DNA of 64,000 nt from Gautieria morchelliformis (taxonomy: Eukaryota > Basidiomycota > Agaricomycetes > Gomphales > Gomphaceae), in assembly GCA_015179125.1 (NCBI GenBank), contig WHVA01000009.1:310001-374000 (forward strand), read 5' to 3'. A program made the position numbers and the translations under genes. Positions 20,784-32,200 of the stretch are shown piece after piece. The first letter of the stretch is position 1. The number at the start of each line of letters is the position of its first letter. The notes beneath the pieces are model-generated. The model was not told the origin of the DNA. It saw nothing but the letters and a program-made list of their open reading frames with translations, and searched no databases.

Positions 20784-23468
20784 ATGGCCTCTAACGAGTC
20801 TTCCTCTCTCTCTGTGCTCATCGAGCGAACGCGGGTCAAGCTGAAGGTTCGTCCTGACCTTCGGGGAGCCTTGCGCGAAGAGGTGGAGCAGTGGGTTGCC
20901 GAGGCTGAAGAACTCCAGGTAAGAGAGCTCCCCTATCAAGTGTTTCGCTGACCACCCCATCACAGGCCAAGCTGCGTACCACATTGCGTGTCGAAGCGAT
21001 CGCGGATCCCAACTTCGAACGTCCGTTGGATGTGGATGACCTGGTGAGGGAGGTGAAGGAAGTGAAAGAGTGGCTTGGGAGTGTGGGTTTCTTAGTTAGC
21101 CCAGAGTTCCTTGATGCCGGGATGAATGTGGTGCCAGAGCTGACAGTGTCGCAAGGCCCGTCGAAGGAACCCGAGGTAGTGGGGGATGCTGCGAAGGAGC
21201 CCAGAGTCGAGGGGGACAGTATGAGGGAGCCTGAAAGTACGTGACACATGTTTGTTTGCTGGCCATCCTGACTCGAAGTCCTCTCGAAGATCCCGCTCGT
21301 GCAGCTGAGCCTTTTGCTGGATCACCTGGACAATCAGCCACAGTCCAGCCCGTGCGCACGAAACGGCGGCCCATGTTCCTGTCGTCTGAAGATGAAGGCA
21401 AAAATACACGAACACCGAAGAAGGCTCAGAAGGAACGCGCTCGGAGTCCTACACCAGAGATCGTCGCAATCGAGCCAACTCCTGCCCATCGTCGCAAGGG
21501 TCGGGCGAATGCACTGGTTAGCGAATCGGACAAGATCCCACAATTGGTGGTGAAACATGGTTACCCCAAGCATGCGTATTTGCTCGGCTGGCTGATTTAT
21601 AACGGGGTAAGCAGCATAGTTTTTTGTTGAAGTAATTCGCCCGCTGACTGTGTGCTTCTCCATAGCATGAGGTACTGAAGAGGCCTGCGAAGTGTGGGCG
21701 ATGCCTTCTGTTATGACGTGTTTATTTCTCATACTCAGATGCTCTGTTCTCCCATTTCCCACTCCACCTCCGTGTTCGTTCCGATCGCCATTGCTTTGTT
21801 CGGCAACCGATTCTCGCTGTTCGCGCCAATTATTATAGCCATGCCATCAACGCACAATCGACATCTTGGGGCTGACTTGGCAGTCATCGCTGGGCCTACT
21901 ACCTCCTCTGCTCAACCCTCTTTCGATGGTGTTCTGATAATCGGATTATCACAACTTGTGTATTTCCTGCACCTTGTTACCCCCACTTTCCCTTTCACCA
22001 CTCCTCCTCCGTGTTTGCCCAGCTTCACCCTCCACCTCGACCACTCCTCCCCTCCATCATCTCCGTTCACCCTTCCTCGCATTTTGCCGAACAGCCATTC
22101 ACTGCTCGCATCATTCACCAGCAGGTACACCATCAAATCACGATCGACATCCCTACCCGGCATAATGGCTCGTCAGTAGCTCCATCAGCTTCTTGATCCA
22201 ACCCCCTTTTGGTGTTCATATGAGCAGGGTGCATTCGCGGGGCGTCCTACCCGTAGGTCGTGTGGGATCAACCCAGTAGATGAAGAACCCGTGCAGGGCG
22301 GTGTATATGCGGGCCCCAAGACATGATTTCGTACATAGGTGCCTTTGCCACCTTCACTCCCCAAGACATGATTTCGTACATAGGTGCCTTTGCCACCTTC
22401 ACTCTCTGCTGTGACTCATGACAGCCCCTTTCCTATTCGCTAATACCTTACGAGCATTCGATATAAGTAGTTGGCATTTGCATGTATATTCCCCAGTTCA
22501 ATTATCATACGTCGTCCATCTTGTGCAAACTTGACCTCGCTGTGATCATCGTCTTGAGCCTTCTCTTGGAGATTTTTATCTTTGACTAGCAGAGGACTTA
22601 GGCATCACTGGTGAGTTCTCATACTTCATCTTCATTACCTTAGCCTTCGAACTATTTCCTGCGCTGTTGGCGAAGGGCTCCGAAGGTGCACCTTCGGAGC
22701 ACCTTCGCCGGCGAAGGGATTGTCGCTACTTAGACAGCCCTTCCATGACACCTTGCATGTTGTATCGTCAAGTGCCACGGGCCATTCGCTACGACTGTAG
22801 ATAGGGCGAGCCCCATTCGGGCAACCCTCCTATCTTGTGAACATTCATTGGTTAACGTATTCGCCGAACGGCATACTTATTTGCACAAGTCATTCGGGCA
22901 TTCGCTGTGTTCACTAATACACAATATTAACGCCTAAAAACCAATCTTGACACCTTCCCTATGGTCATACCTGCAGTGGCAAGGCGGGGAAGATGTGTGG
23001 GCGATGCATTCGTGATCGCGAGGGCTGTATCGCGGCAGAGGGTAAGTCTCCTCCTTTTCCATTCCTCCTACACCGTTCAAACTCATGTGGAGTCCTTGTC
23101 CCTCCTCTAGAGTATGTGGCGAAGGACGAGAAGGATGGTCGAGAGCCAGAGGTGAAAGAGCGAGGGTCGAAGGGGAAGAGCAAGGGGAAGGCGAAGGAAA
23201 AAGGGTCGACGACGGGTCCGTCCTCGGTTTCGTCGAAGGGTGTCCTTGGTAAGCCTGTTGTGCCCTCCTTCCAAGCATCTTTGGCTGATTCTCAGATACC
23301 TCCGAAGGCACCCGAACATCTACGCTGGCCGGCGAGGAGAGGATGGAGGAGTTGGTGGAGAGGTCAAAGGAGCTGATGAGGAGTGTGTCCTGGAAGTTGC
23401 ACGATTTAAGCGGAGAGGTGTTAGAACTAGAGGGGGTTCAGGTGATGATCAGGAAGTTAACAAAATAG
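20784..23468 (+). other. Antisense gene-like unit inside the chromovirus (copy 2)
   Basis: Plus-strand frame segments run opposite to the retroelement. They lie at 20,784-20,918 (starts MASNESSSLSVLIERTR), 20,966-21,240 (LVREVKEVKEWLGS), about 21,290-21,610 (basic, with TKRRPMFLSSEDEGKN and HAYLLGWLIYNG), about 21,665-21,708, 22,990-23,040 (CGRCIRDREGC), 23,109-23,250 (Lys-rich) and 23,325-23,468 (MEELVERSKELMRSVSWKLH, helical). Intervals between them begin with GT and end with AG. A CxxC pair stands on each side of the nested LTR. Similarity to copy 1 is at the protein level. The product is unknown; a helical N-terminus, a possible zinc-binding Cys cluster and a basic middle are what can be seen. 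Confidence 0.5.
21709..22952 (+). repeat. Nested solo chromovirus LTR, inverted, with CCTTC target duplication
   Basis: This 1,244-bp block begins TGTTATGACGTG and ends CCAATCTTGACA, the reverse complement of the family LTR. CCTTC stands directly before (21,704-21,708) and after (22,953-22,957). It is a solo LTR from an insertion into the antisense unit of copy 2. Inside it a 45-bp unit (CCCAAGACATGATTTCG...) is tandemly duplicated at about 22,314-22,404. Confidence 0.95.
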
Positions 23469-23799
23469 AGTAGAGTTTGTGATATTTTTGTGTGAACATA
23501 GAAGCGTTCTTTCTCTTGAAGCTCTAGATGGTGTCCTAAGCCTTAGGTCTCTTCAGGGACTTCGCGTGAAAGTAGGCAAAAGTGGCTCTAAGCGAATTCA
23601 ACTGGAGGTGTTGGTGAAGTTGTGCGAAGGGCGCCGAAGTGATTGCCAAGTTTTCTGAATGTAGGGGTTGTGAGGGTTTGTCCAATGCTCAAGCACCCAT
23701 CCCCCCCTTTATGGTACATGTCGCCCCGACAGGTAAAATGTGTGAGGGTGGTTCGGGATGCTGGTGGAAGACAGAATGGTTCGCTATCCGTGTTGAATG

Positions 23800-24310
23800 T
23801 CTGGTGGAAGGACCGAGGTGTAATAGAGTGGTCCAATCGCCGTGTTCGGGGTGTAGCCCAAGGATAGCGGGGACGAATAACGAGCAGCGTTATGGAGGAC
23901 TCGGCAGAGTGATGCTCGGTAGGCTGTGTGGAGGTAGCGAATAGTTTGCCGTCCATGTTGAACGTCTGCGCAAAAACAGAAAGATTCGGGATAGGAAAGG
24001 GCGAAGAAAAGGAAAGACACCTGGTGGGAGGACCGAGGTGTAATAGAGTGGTCCAATCGCCGTGTTCGGGGCGTAACCCAAGGATAGTGGGGATGAATAA
24101 CAAGCAGCGATATGGAGGACTCGGCAGAGTGATGCTCGATAGGCTGTGAAGAGGTAGCGAATAGTTTGCCGTCCATGTCGAACGTCTGCGCAAAAACAGA
24201 AAGATTCAGGATAGGAAAGGGCGAAGAAAAGGAAAGACACCTGGTGGAAGGACCGAGGTGTAATAGAGTGGTCCAATCACCGTGTTCGGGGTGTAACCCA
24301 AGGATAGCGG
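23800..24310. repeat. Tandem repeats of about 220 bp in the chromovirus linker
   Basis: Starting with GGAAGGACCGAGGTGTAAT, a unit of about 215-225 bp is present in two full copies and one partial copy (starts near 23,805, 24,029 and 24,246). The copies differ by only a few per cent. Copy 1 carries a single version at about 10,490-10,640. On the element's own strand each unit encodes the same Ser/Pro-rich linker. Confidence 0.85.
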
Positions 24311-24639
24311 GGACGAGGATTCGGAATGTGTGGTGAAGGTAACCGAAGAGTGTTACTTTGTTCCAAGTGGTGAAAATATCTGTTGGAGTGAAGTTGCTGA
24401 ATGAGACGAATATCTACGTGTTCGGCGAACGAGACAAGTAGTGGCTAGTGTGCTAGCAAGAAGAAGGAAAAGGAGACATCATTTGGGAGTTGGGGCGATG
24501 GATTTTTAAGAACTAGGATGAGAGAGGAACGAGTTATCAATGAGATTTGGAGTGACACCAGGGTCGATGAGAGTAGGAAGGAATTAGAGACTGGGAAGGT
24601 GTACATGGGTGGGGAGGGCTGTTGTTCGAAGGAGTAAAA

Positions 24640-25370
24640 CGATCCATTCTTAACACCACAGAGGAACCGCAAGCTAATCTTCCACAGGAGAGCTTTCGCT
24701 GTCTTCGGGAACTTCTTCGAGAATCGCAACCTGAGGGTCGCCTTCAAGGGTGAAGATTAATATAAATCAGATTAAGGGGTTGGAGTCGAGTGGTTAATAG
24801 TGTGATGGAGAGCTCAAGCAGTGTTCTGGTGAGAGATAAAAGCAATGTTCTAGAGTTCTAGAATTAAGCAATGTTCTTGGTGCAATAAGAGTTGAGGAGG
24901 AAACAATAATAGTCCAAAGAAGCTTATAACTTGAAGCTCTAGGGAAAAAGATTGTTAAGTCGCTTGTTTATTCTAGTGTAGAGTCCAAGTATTTAAGCAG
25001 TGTAGGATAGGAGGAAATAATCATGTGAAATATGATGCTACTTAGGGGATAGGAGCATAATGATGTCAACAGTGATGCAACAGCTCCTATGTGGCTAATC
25101 TCTTCATAAATGATGGAGATGATGCAATAAATGATGTCAGACCAGTGGAATGACGACTCGACTCGATAATAGGCATGAAAATGAACTCTTAACTCAATGG
25201 TACGCATGTCTGCGCCTCGACTCGATGTTTGACTCATGGTACGCATGTATGCACCTCGACTCGACTTGGAATGATGGGAAAATAAGGTGAGTGATAAGAG
25301 AAATGAGAAGTGAGATTGTCCTGATTGAAACTGTCCTTCCTCCTCCAATAACAAAGATAGCCCTGCCAGT
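24640..25370. other. Gene-free stretch between protease and gag remnants
   Basis: This segment has no counterpart in copy 1 and no clear coding signal. It contains repeated AGCAATGTTCT words near 24,815-24,880 and a duplicated GGTACGCATGT motif near 25,200-25,245. It may be an inserted fragment. Confidence 0.35.
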
Positions 25371-25454
25371 GGTTGAGGCAGACTCCTGAAAGCGGCACCC
25401 CTTCGCGTGATGTGTGGGGGGTTCGCCGCAATAAGGGCAAAGGCCTTTGTTTTT

Positions 25455-26828
25455 TCATCGCTCTTTCTCAGCTTCAGTCAGACGTCCGGTGGCATCGAGG
25501 ATACCGGAAAGATCTTTCTGTTCGTCGGGCTTGGCTGCGGCCGAGGGTCTGGGTCGAGCGTTAGCACGTGGCATAGAAGAAGGTTCGGAAGAGGAAGGGG
25601 GACGAATAGAGGTTGTAATCTGCTTTTTGCCTTGGCGCTCCCAGTAGCGATTGTCAATGCGAAGAGCCTGACGTTTGAGGTCGTCGAGGCTTTCAGGACG
25701 TTTGTAGGAGAGCATGTGGTCTTTGATGCGCTCGGCGAGGCTGTTGTAGAAAGTGTCGTAATGGGCAGCATCGTTCCACTCGACATAAGAGGACAACTCA
25801 GCAAATGTGGTCATGTGGCGATTGACACAATGGGTGTCGAGCATCTTGAGCCTGTGAATAGCTCGCTTGGACACCTGGATGATGTTGGCCTGACCGAAAA
25901 GATGGTTAAGTTCATCGACAAAGATAAGCCAGTTGCTCCGAATGGGAGGCTCTGGGACCTGAATGAGAAAAGGTTGCCACCAGATCAAGGCAATGTCGCT
26001 GAGGTAGGATGCTGCGTAGGAGACTCGCTGTCGCTCCTGCTGGAACTTTCGGGGCTTGTTGTTGAAGACCATAATACAACTAGTGATGAATGTTCGGAGA
26101 AGGCGAGGTTCTTTCCCTGTGAATTTGTCAGGCTTCGCAGCATAAGAATCACCATCAGGGGCGGCCTGAGGGTAGGCGAAAGGAAAGGGATAGTAAGGGT
26201 TCCATGGGAACCATGGTTGCGGCCAAGGCCCTCCACCAGGGGGTGGAGGTGGGCCAGGAGGTCTGGGGGGCCTGGGTGGCCCAATCAGACATACTCCGAA
26301 ATGGGGAAATGGTGGCCCGAGAGGTGGTGGAGGAGGCGGTACAGGCCCGCCAGGTGGGGCAGGAATCTGGGCTGGAGGTTGGTACAGGGGAGGTTTTCCC
26401 GCAAACGGGTGAGGTTGCCCTGCGAATGGAGGCGGGGCACCTCCGAATGGCAAAGCATTCGGATCATAATAGGGCACGCCACTAATGGGATAGCCAAGAT
26501 GTTGTTCGGGCGCAGGGTCAGTGTGGTGTCCCTGGTCCGCCAAAGGTGCCTCGCGAGGGGGTGTCTGTTGAGAACTGACTCGAGTATGGTCACTATGTAC
26601 CGAATGGTGAAGACTGCAAAGAGCCTGCAAAGAGTGCGAAGACGCATGTGAGTGATGCGAATGAGATGAAGATTTCTGCAAAGCAGGTGTGTGAGCCCGA
26701 GATTCCACATGTACAGGGGTGGTATGCCTAGAATTGAGAGGAGGTGTAGGCTGGGAGTTAGGAGGATGCTGGGCGTAGTGCACGTCGAGAAAAGGATTTG
26801 GAGTGTGACTAGGCAAAGCAGGTGGCAA
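25455..26828 (-). mobile_element. Chromovirus gag region
   Basis: A 457-codon minus-strand frame has a Ser/His-rich start, a long Pro/Gly/Phe-rich section (GGPVPPPPPPLGPPFPHFG) and a retrotransposon gag core (KPDKFTGKEPRLLRTFITSC, ALIWWQPFLIQ, FGQANIIQVSKRAIHRLKML, DAAHYDTFYNSLAERIKDHM). Its 5'-side sequence is cut by the Helitron boundary. No zinc knuckle could be made out with confidence. The region is a fossil, and this frame itself is long and open. Confidence 0.85.
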
Positions 26829-26849
26829 GTGGGGTCATGCGAAGGCCGA

Positions 26850-29289
26850 TTGTAATCAGAGTCCTGTAGGCTCTGGTGCTGTAGCTCAGTTGGCACCACC
26901 CCCTCCTGTCCCTGTAGGCTCTGCAGCAGTAGCGGCATTGCAGGCCCAGGCTGCTAATGCCCAGATAGCACCTCCTCCTCCTGTCCCTGTAGGCTCTGCA
27001 GCGGTAGCTGCGTTGCAGGCCCAGGCTGCTAATATCAATCCTAGACCTCTGGCACAGCAAAGACAGGGACGATGGCATGCACGGAACCCTGAACCTCTCC
27101 CAGATGAGATTGCCATTGTGCTCCCTGGAGAAGGTGTGCCTGGAGGCAATAGAGACATTGCCCTTCAGCTTAGAGGTGGAGAACTGCAATGAATTCAGGC
27201 CAAACATGCTTTGTATGCGCCACTACACTATGTCCTTCTCTTTGCCAGAGGTGAATCAGGCTGGCATTGGGACATTCCACGGATAGACCAAGCTCTTCCA
27301 CGACAAGGCCAGGAGGAGGAGGAGGAGGACCCTTCAAGTGACAGGCGTGTGACCATGTCAAAATACTATCGTTATCGTCTTTTTCCAAGGGAGGGTGAAG
27401 CTGAAACTCTCTTCCTGGCTGGCAAGCTCTTTCAGAAATACATTGTGGATGCTTGGGCAGCAACTGAACAGCAGAAGCTAAATTGGATCAAATTTCATCA
27501 ACATGAGCTGCAAGCTGAGGTCTACAATCAGATGATTGATACATTTGGACCTGAGGACAATCAGGCCAATCCAGCTAACTTGGGAAAAAAGGTCATCTTG
27601 CCTGCTACATTTACTGGGAGCGCCAGGGATATGAATGAGAATTTTCAAAATTCAATGGCGATCACTAGGAAGCATGGTCCAGCAGGTGTCTTTGTGACAA
27701 TGACAGACAATGACAGCAAACCCCCTGTGGAAGGAAATCAAAGATGCTCTCAAGCCAGGCCAGACTCCCAGTGATCATCCTGACTTGGTTGCAAGGGTTT
27801 TTGATCTCAAGAAGGAGCAATTGATCAAAGGATGGTATCCTTGGTCGCACAGTTGCACGTGTCCATGTGATTGAATTCCAGAAGCAGGGGCTCCCTCATA
27901 TGCACCTTCTTATATGGTTTAAAGAGGAGGATAAGATCAGGACACCGGAAGCTGTGGACTCTTTGGTTTGGGCTGTCTTTCCTGATCAGCAAGAGCATCC
28001 AAGCCCCTACAAATTAGTTTGTGATCTAATGACTCACGGCCCCTGTGGACAAGTGCATCCTCAGTCTTCTTGCATGACAGAGGGCAAGTGTTCTAAACAT
28101 TTCCCAAAGGAATTTCATGAGGTGACATCTATCAATGAAGATGGCTATCCACAGTATCGCTGTCCTAATGATGGCAGATGGCAAAATGTCAAAGGCAACG
28201 TCATGGACAACCGTGACGTGGTTCCCTATTGTCCCACCCTCCTCTTGGAATTTGAATGCCATATTAATGTGGAACCCACTTTCAATGTGCGCTCTATCAA
28301 GTACATTCACAAGTATATGTACAAGGGGCCCGACAGGACCACAATGGCCATTAATAAGGAGAGGGATGAGGTTAAACAGTACCTTGATGCATGCTATGTC
28401 AGCTCACATGAAGGTGCTTGGAGACTGCTGGAATATAAAATGCATGTTCAGGTCCCTGCTGTTATGGCACTTCCAGGCATGGCTTTGCAGAGGGAGGAGG
28501 GTGCTAAGACCATGCTCATGGCCTATTTTGAAGCCAATCACAGATATCCTGAGGCACGTGAACGACTCTATGTGGAATTTCCTGAGCACTATGTCTGGGA
28601 GAAGCCAGCCAAGCAGTGGAAACCTCGCCAGCAGGGTTTCAGTCTCGGTCGCCTTTATTTTGCAAGTCCAGCCTCTGGCTTACAGTTGTCAGAGGAGCAA
28701 CATCATTTGAGGAGCTTAGATCATTTGATGGTGTCCTTTGTCCTACTTACAAGGCTGCATGCCTGGCAAGGGGCCTGTTAGAAGATGATTTAGAGTGCAC
28801 ACAGTGTCTTCAGGAGGCTGCACATATACAAACAGGTTTCCAGCTCAGGAGGTTATTTGTCACTATTTTCCTTCGGTGTAACCCTGCTCAGCCTGCTCAA
28901 ATCTGGGAGGAGTTTCAGGAGCATATTTGTGATGACCTGGAGTATCAGCTTCAAAATAGGCATGGCATTCACCATCCTACCAATGATCAAACCTATGACT
29001 TTGGTCTCTTTCTCATTGACAAGATCATACGTCAGGGGGGGAAGTCTCTGGATGAGTTCCCAGATATGCCACAGATAGTGGGGCACTGGGAGGGATTGGT
29101 AGGGAACCGTTGGATAGCTGAGCAGCAGGACTATGACCCAGCTACAGAGCTGGAAAAAGCTGCCACCAATATTGACAAGCTTAATGCCGAACAGAGGTGT
29201 GTCCATGATGAGATCCTCCATTCAGCCATAAATGGAGAGGGTCTTCTGTTCTTTGTCAATGGCCCTGGTGGTACAGGCAAAACTTTTAC
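26850..29289 (+). pseudogene. Helitron Rep/helicase relic, truncated after Walker A
   Basis: Plus-strand blocks give, in order: an N-terminal Ala/Pro repeat (two units of PPPPVPVGSAAVAALQAQAAN), a Helitron-like N domain (FTGSARDMNENFQNSMAITR), the HUH relaxase motif GLPHMHLLIWF (His-x-His), a YLDACYVSSHEGAWRLLEYK region, the Tyr motif KYIHKYMYKG, and the helicase start DKLNAEQRCVHDEI, then FFVNGPGGTGKTF (Walker A). The copy has one in-frame TGA near 27,190 and frame changes near 27,720-27,860 and 28,660-28,690. The rest of the helicase and both termini are missing. The right edge abuts Gypsy integrase sequence. Confidence 0.9.
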
Positions 29290-32200
29290 CTCGTTGATGA
29301 AGAGGTGGGGATATTGCTCTAGCTCCTGATTGACCGGTTCCATCTGCCCGTCACTCTGTGGATGGTATGCTGTAGTGGCAGCCAGCGAGCTTTATTCCAA
29401 GCAGGCGGTAGAGCTCCCGTCTCAGTTACTCAACAAACTGTGGACCCAGTCAGAAATGACTTGCTTCGGGAGCCCATGCGGCTTCCAGACATGCACAAGG
29501 AACAGGTGGGCCGCTCCAAGGGCGATCGTCGTGTGCATCAGAATGAAGTGGGACACCTCACTGGAAGCATATAAAAATTTTCTGGTCTGAAAAACTGTTC
29601 AAAAAACTGTAAAGATATTCCAAAATTTTTTAGTGTTTTTAATGTAAAAAAACTTTAACAAGTTTTTGAGGTTTTGTTAGAATTTGTTGAGCAAGAAAAT
29701 TGTAAAAAAGTTTTTTGCATGGTTTTTTATGTCTTTTTATAAGTTTCTTTGTGAAAACAAAAGGAAACCCATAAAAAACCCTGAAAAAAACTTGGAATTG
29801 TTTTACAATTTTCTTGCTCAACAAATCCTAATAAAAACACAAAATTTTATTATATTTTTTACATAATGTCTTTTGATAAGTTTCTTTGTGAAAACACAAA
29901 GAAACCCATAAAAAACCCTGAAAAAAAAAAACTGGGAATTGTTTCAGAATTTTCTTGCTCAACAAATTCTAATAAAAACACAATATTTTATTATATTTTT
30001 TACATAAAAAACACTATAAATATTTGGAAAATATTTACAGTTTTTTCAACAGTTTTTCAGACAAGAAAACTTTTATATGCCTGCAGTGCCTTGCTTACCA
30101 AGTCTACAACATTCATGATCGTGTCGCAGCCATGAGACTCTGGGAGTTCAACAATGAAGTCAACACTGATGGTGTCCCTGCGGGATTCCAACCAGCTCTC
30201 TGATGCCGCTGTGCTTTGGTCCAGAGGCAAAGGTCGCACATCTTCACATACTGTCCAATGTAGTGTGACATCTGAGGCCACCAGTAGTTCCAAGCCACTA
30301 ACTCCAGCATCTTCCACCTGCCAGCGTGCCCTGTGACCCAGGTGTCATGGTGTTAGGACATGATGTGGTGGTGGAGGTCCACCCCATCTGGAACATAGAC
30401 CTTGCCCCTGAAGTGGAGCAAGCCATCATGTTCTGACCACTCTGCTGCCCGCACTGACTGCAAGTGCCCTTTCCGCAGATCCGCCACCACCTTCACCACT
30501 GATTCCTCCTTCTCTCCATTCCAGTACTGCCTCCAGATGTCCTGGAGCATTTCTGCTTCCTCCCAAACTGCAGCCACTCCTTCGAGGGCCCGGATTTCAA
30601 AGAGGTTTGGGTGGAGCAATGTCATGTTGGCATTGTCTCCACTTCCACTTCCATGATCCATTTGGCGGGACAGGGCATTGGGCTTGCCCATGGTGTGGCT
30701 GGGGCAGTGATGGAGCATGAAGTTGAACTGGGACAGGTGTAGGGACCACTGTGCCTGTCGTCAGTTCAATTCTTGGACATGCGGAAGTACTCAAGGTTCT
30801 TGTGGTCTGTCCATATCTCGAACAGGCACAGAGCACCCTCAAGGAAGTGTTGCCACTCCTCCAGCACTTGGATGATTGCCAGCATTTCTTTGTCATGGAT
30901 CTCATATTTCCACTCCACCAGACTAAGGCTTTTGGAGAAGAAAGCAATCGGATGCCACCTCCCACCATCTTCCGATGACTGTTGTGACAAGACTACTCCA
31001 GTGGCTGCATCTGAAGAACCTGCTTCAACTCAATAAGGGCGAGAGTCGTTGGGAAAGATCAGGACCAGGGCAGAAGTGATCACCTCCTTGAGTTTGTCAA
31101 AGGAGGCCTGTTCCGGCTCCCCCCACCACATCCAACATCCTTCTTGGTGAGGTTGAAGAGGGCATGAGCATGGCAGGAGAAGTCCTTGATGAACCACCAG
31201 TAGAAATTGATGAACCCAATGAAGGACTGGACTTCTTTCTTGTTCTGTGGTGTAGGCCATTCTGACACGCCAGAAACCTTGACTGGGTCCATCTCCACCA
31301 TTCCTTCCAACACGATCACCCCAAGATACTCTATCTGTGTCCACTCAAATTGGCACTTCTCCGGCTTGAGACACAGGTTGTACTCCCAGAGCCATTCTAG
31401 CACTCTCTGCACAATCTCTCAATGTTCCAGCAGTGTCTTTGTGAAGATGAGGATGTCATCAAGGTAGATGCAGACAACCCCTTCCACTATGATGTCATGG
31501 AAGATGTCATTCATCATCATCTAGAACGTCGCAGGACTGTTGGTGAGGCCAAAGAACATGACCTGCAGCTCAAAGAGTCCTCAGTTGGTGCAAAATGTGG
31601 CCTTCCACTTGTCTCCCTCGTGGATCCAAACATTGTTGAAACCCCAGTGGACATCCAGCTTAGTGAAGTACCTTGCACCTCAGAGTTGTGTGATCAGTTC
31701 AGAAATGAGTGGAATGGGGTACCAATTCTTGATCATGATCACATTCAAGGCCCAGTAGTCCTGCACAAGTCCGAGCGAGCCATCCTTCTTCTTGATGAAG
31801 AACACCAGAGATGCCATGGGTGACTTGGAGAGGTAGATCCTTGAGCTCTACTTGCTCCCTGAGCGACAGCAGGTAGACCTTACAGTTGGTGGGCTTTGAC
31901 CCAGGCTCCAACTCGATGGCATGGTCCCACAGCTTCCGTAGAGGCAGGGCATCAAACAAACTCCTTTGCAAAGACATCCTCGAACTCCCACAGGTACTCC
32001 GGAATCTCCATCTCCACTTTATCATGCTTCCTGGAGGCTTCTGCAAGGCGTTGTGAAATGTTTCCAGTGGCGTGGACGTGTTCTGCTTCCAGTGAAAGGT
32101 TTACATACAGCAAGTGTTCCCCTTCCACCAAAGTGTCTTCCGGGCTGATTCGGATGACATCAGAGTTGGAGTCGGAAGAGGGAGTGGGAGCTGGTTCATA

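Larger units (their letters stand above)
19331..26830 (-). mobile_element. Second chromovirus copy, partial and rearranged, with nested solo LTR
   Basis: An LTR of the same family (19,331-20,604) is followed by the same purine tract and antisense unit as copy 1, then by short pol remnants (about 23,500-23,760), a tandemly repeated linker (about 23,800-24,310), a protease-side remnant (about 24,350-24,640) and a gag frame (25,455-26,828), all in minus orientation. No right-hand LTR is seen: the sequence meets a Helitron at about 26,840. A second LTR lies inside it in reverse orientation. The copy is broken, with large parts of pol missing, and is older than copy 1 judging by LTR differences. 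Confidence 0.85.

Noticed and set aside
25407-26651. 414-codon plus-strand ORF
   Set aside because: It is antisense to the gag frame and is explained by the GC-rich proline codons of that frame. Unlike the antisense unit at 20,784 it has no counterpart in another copy.
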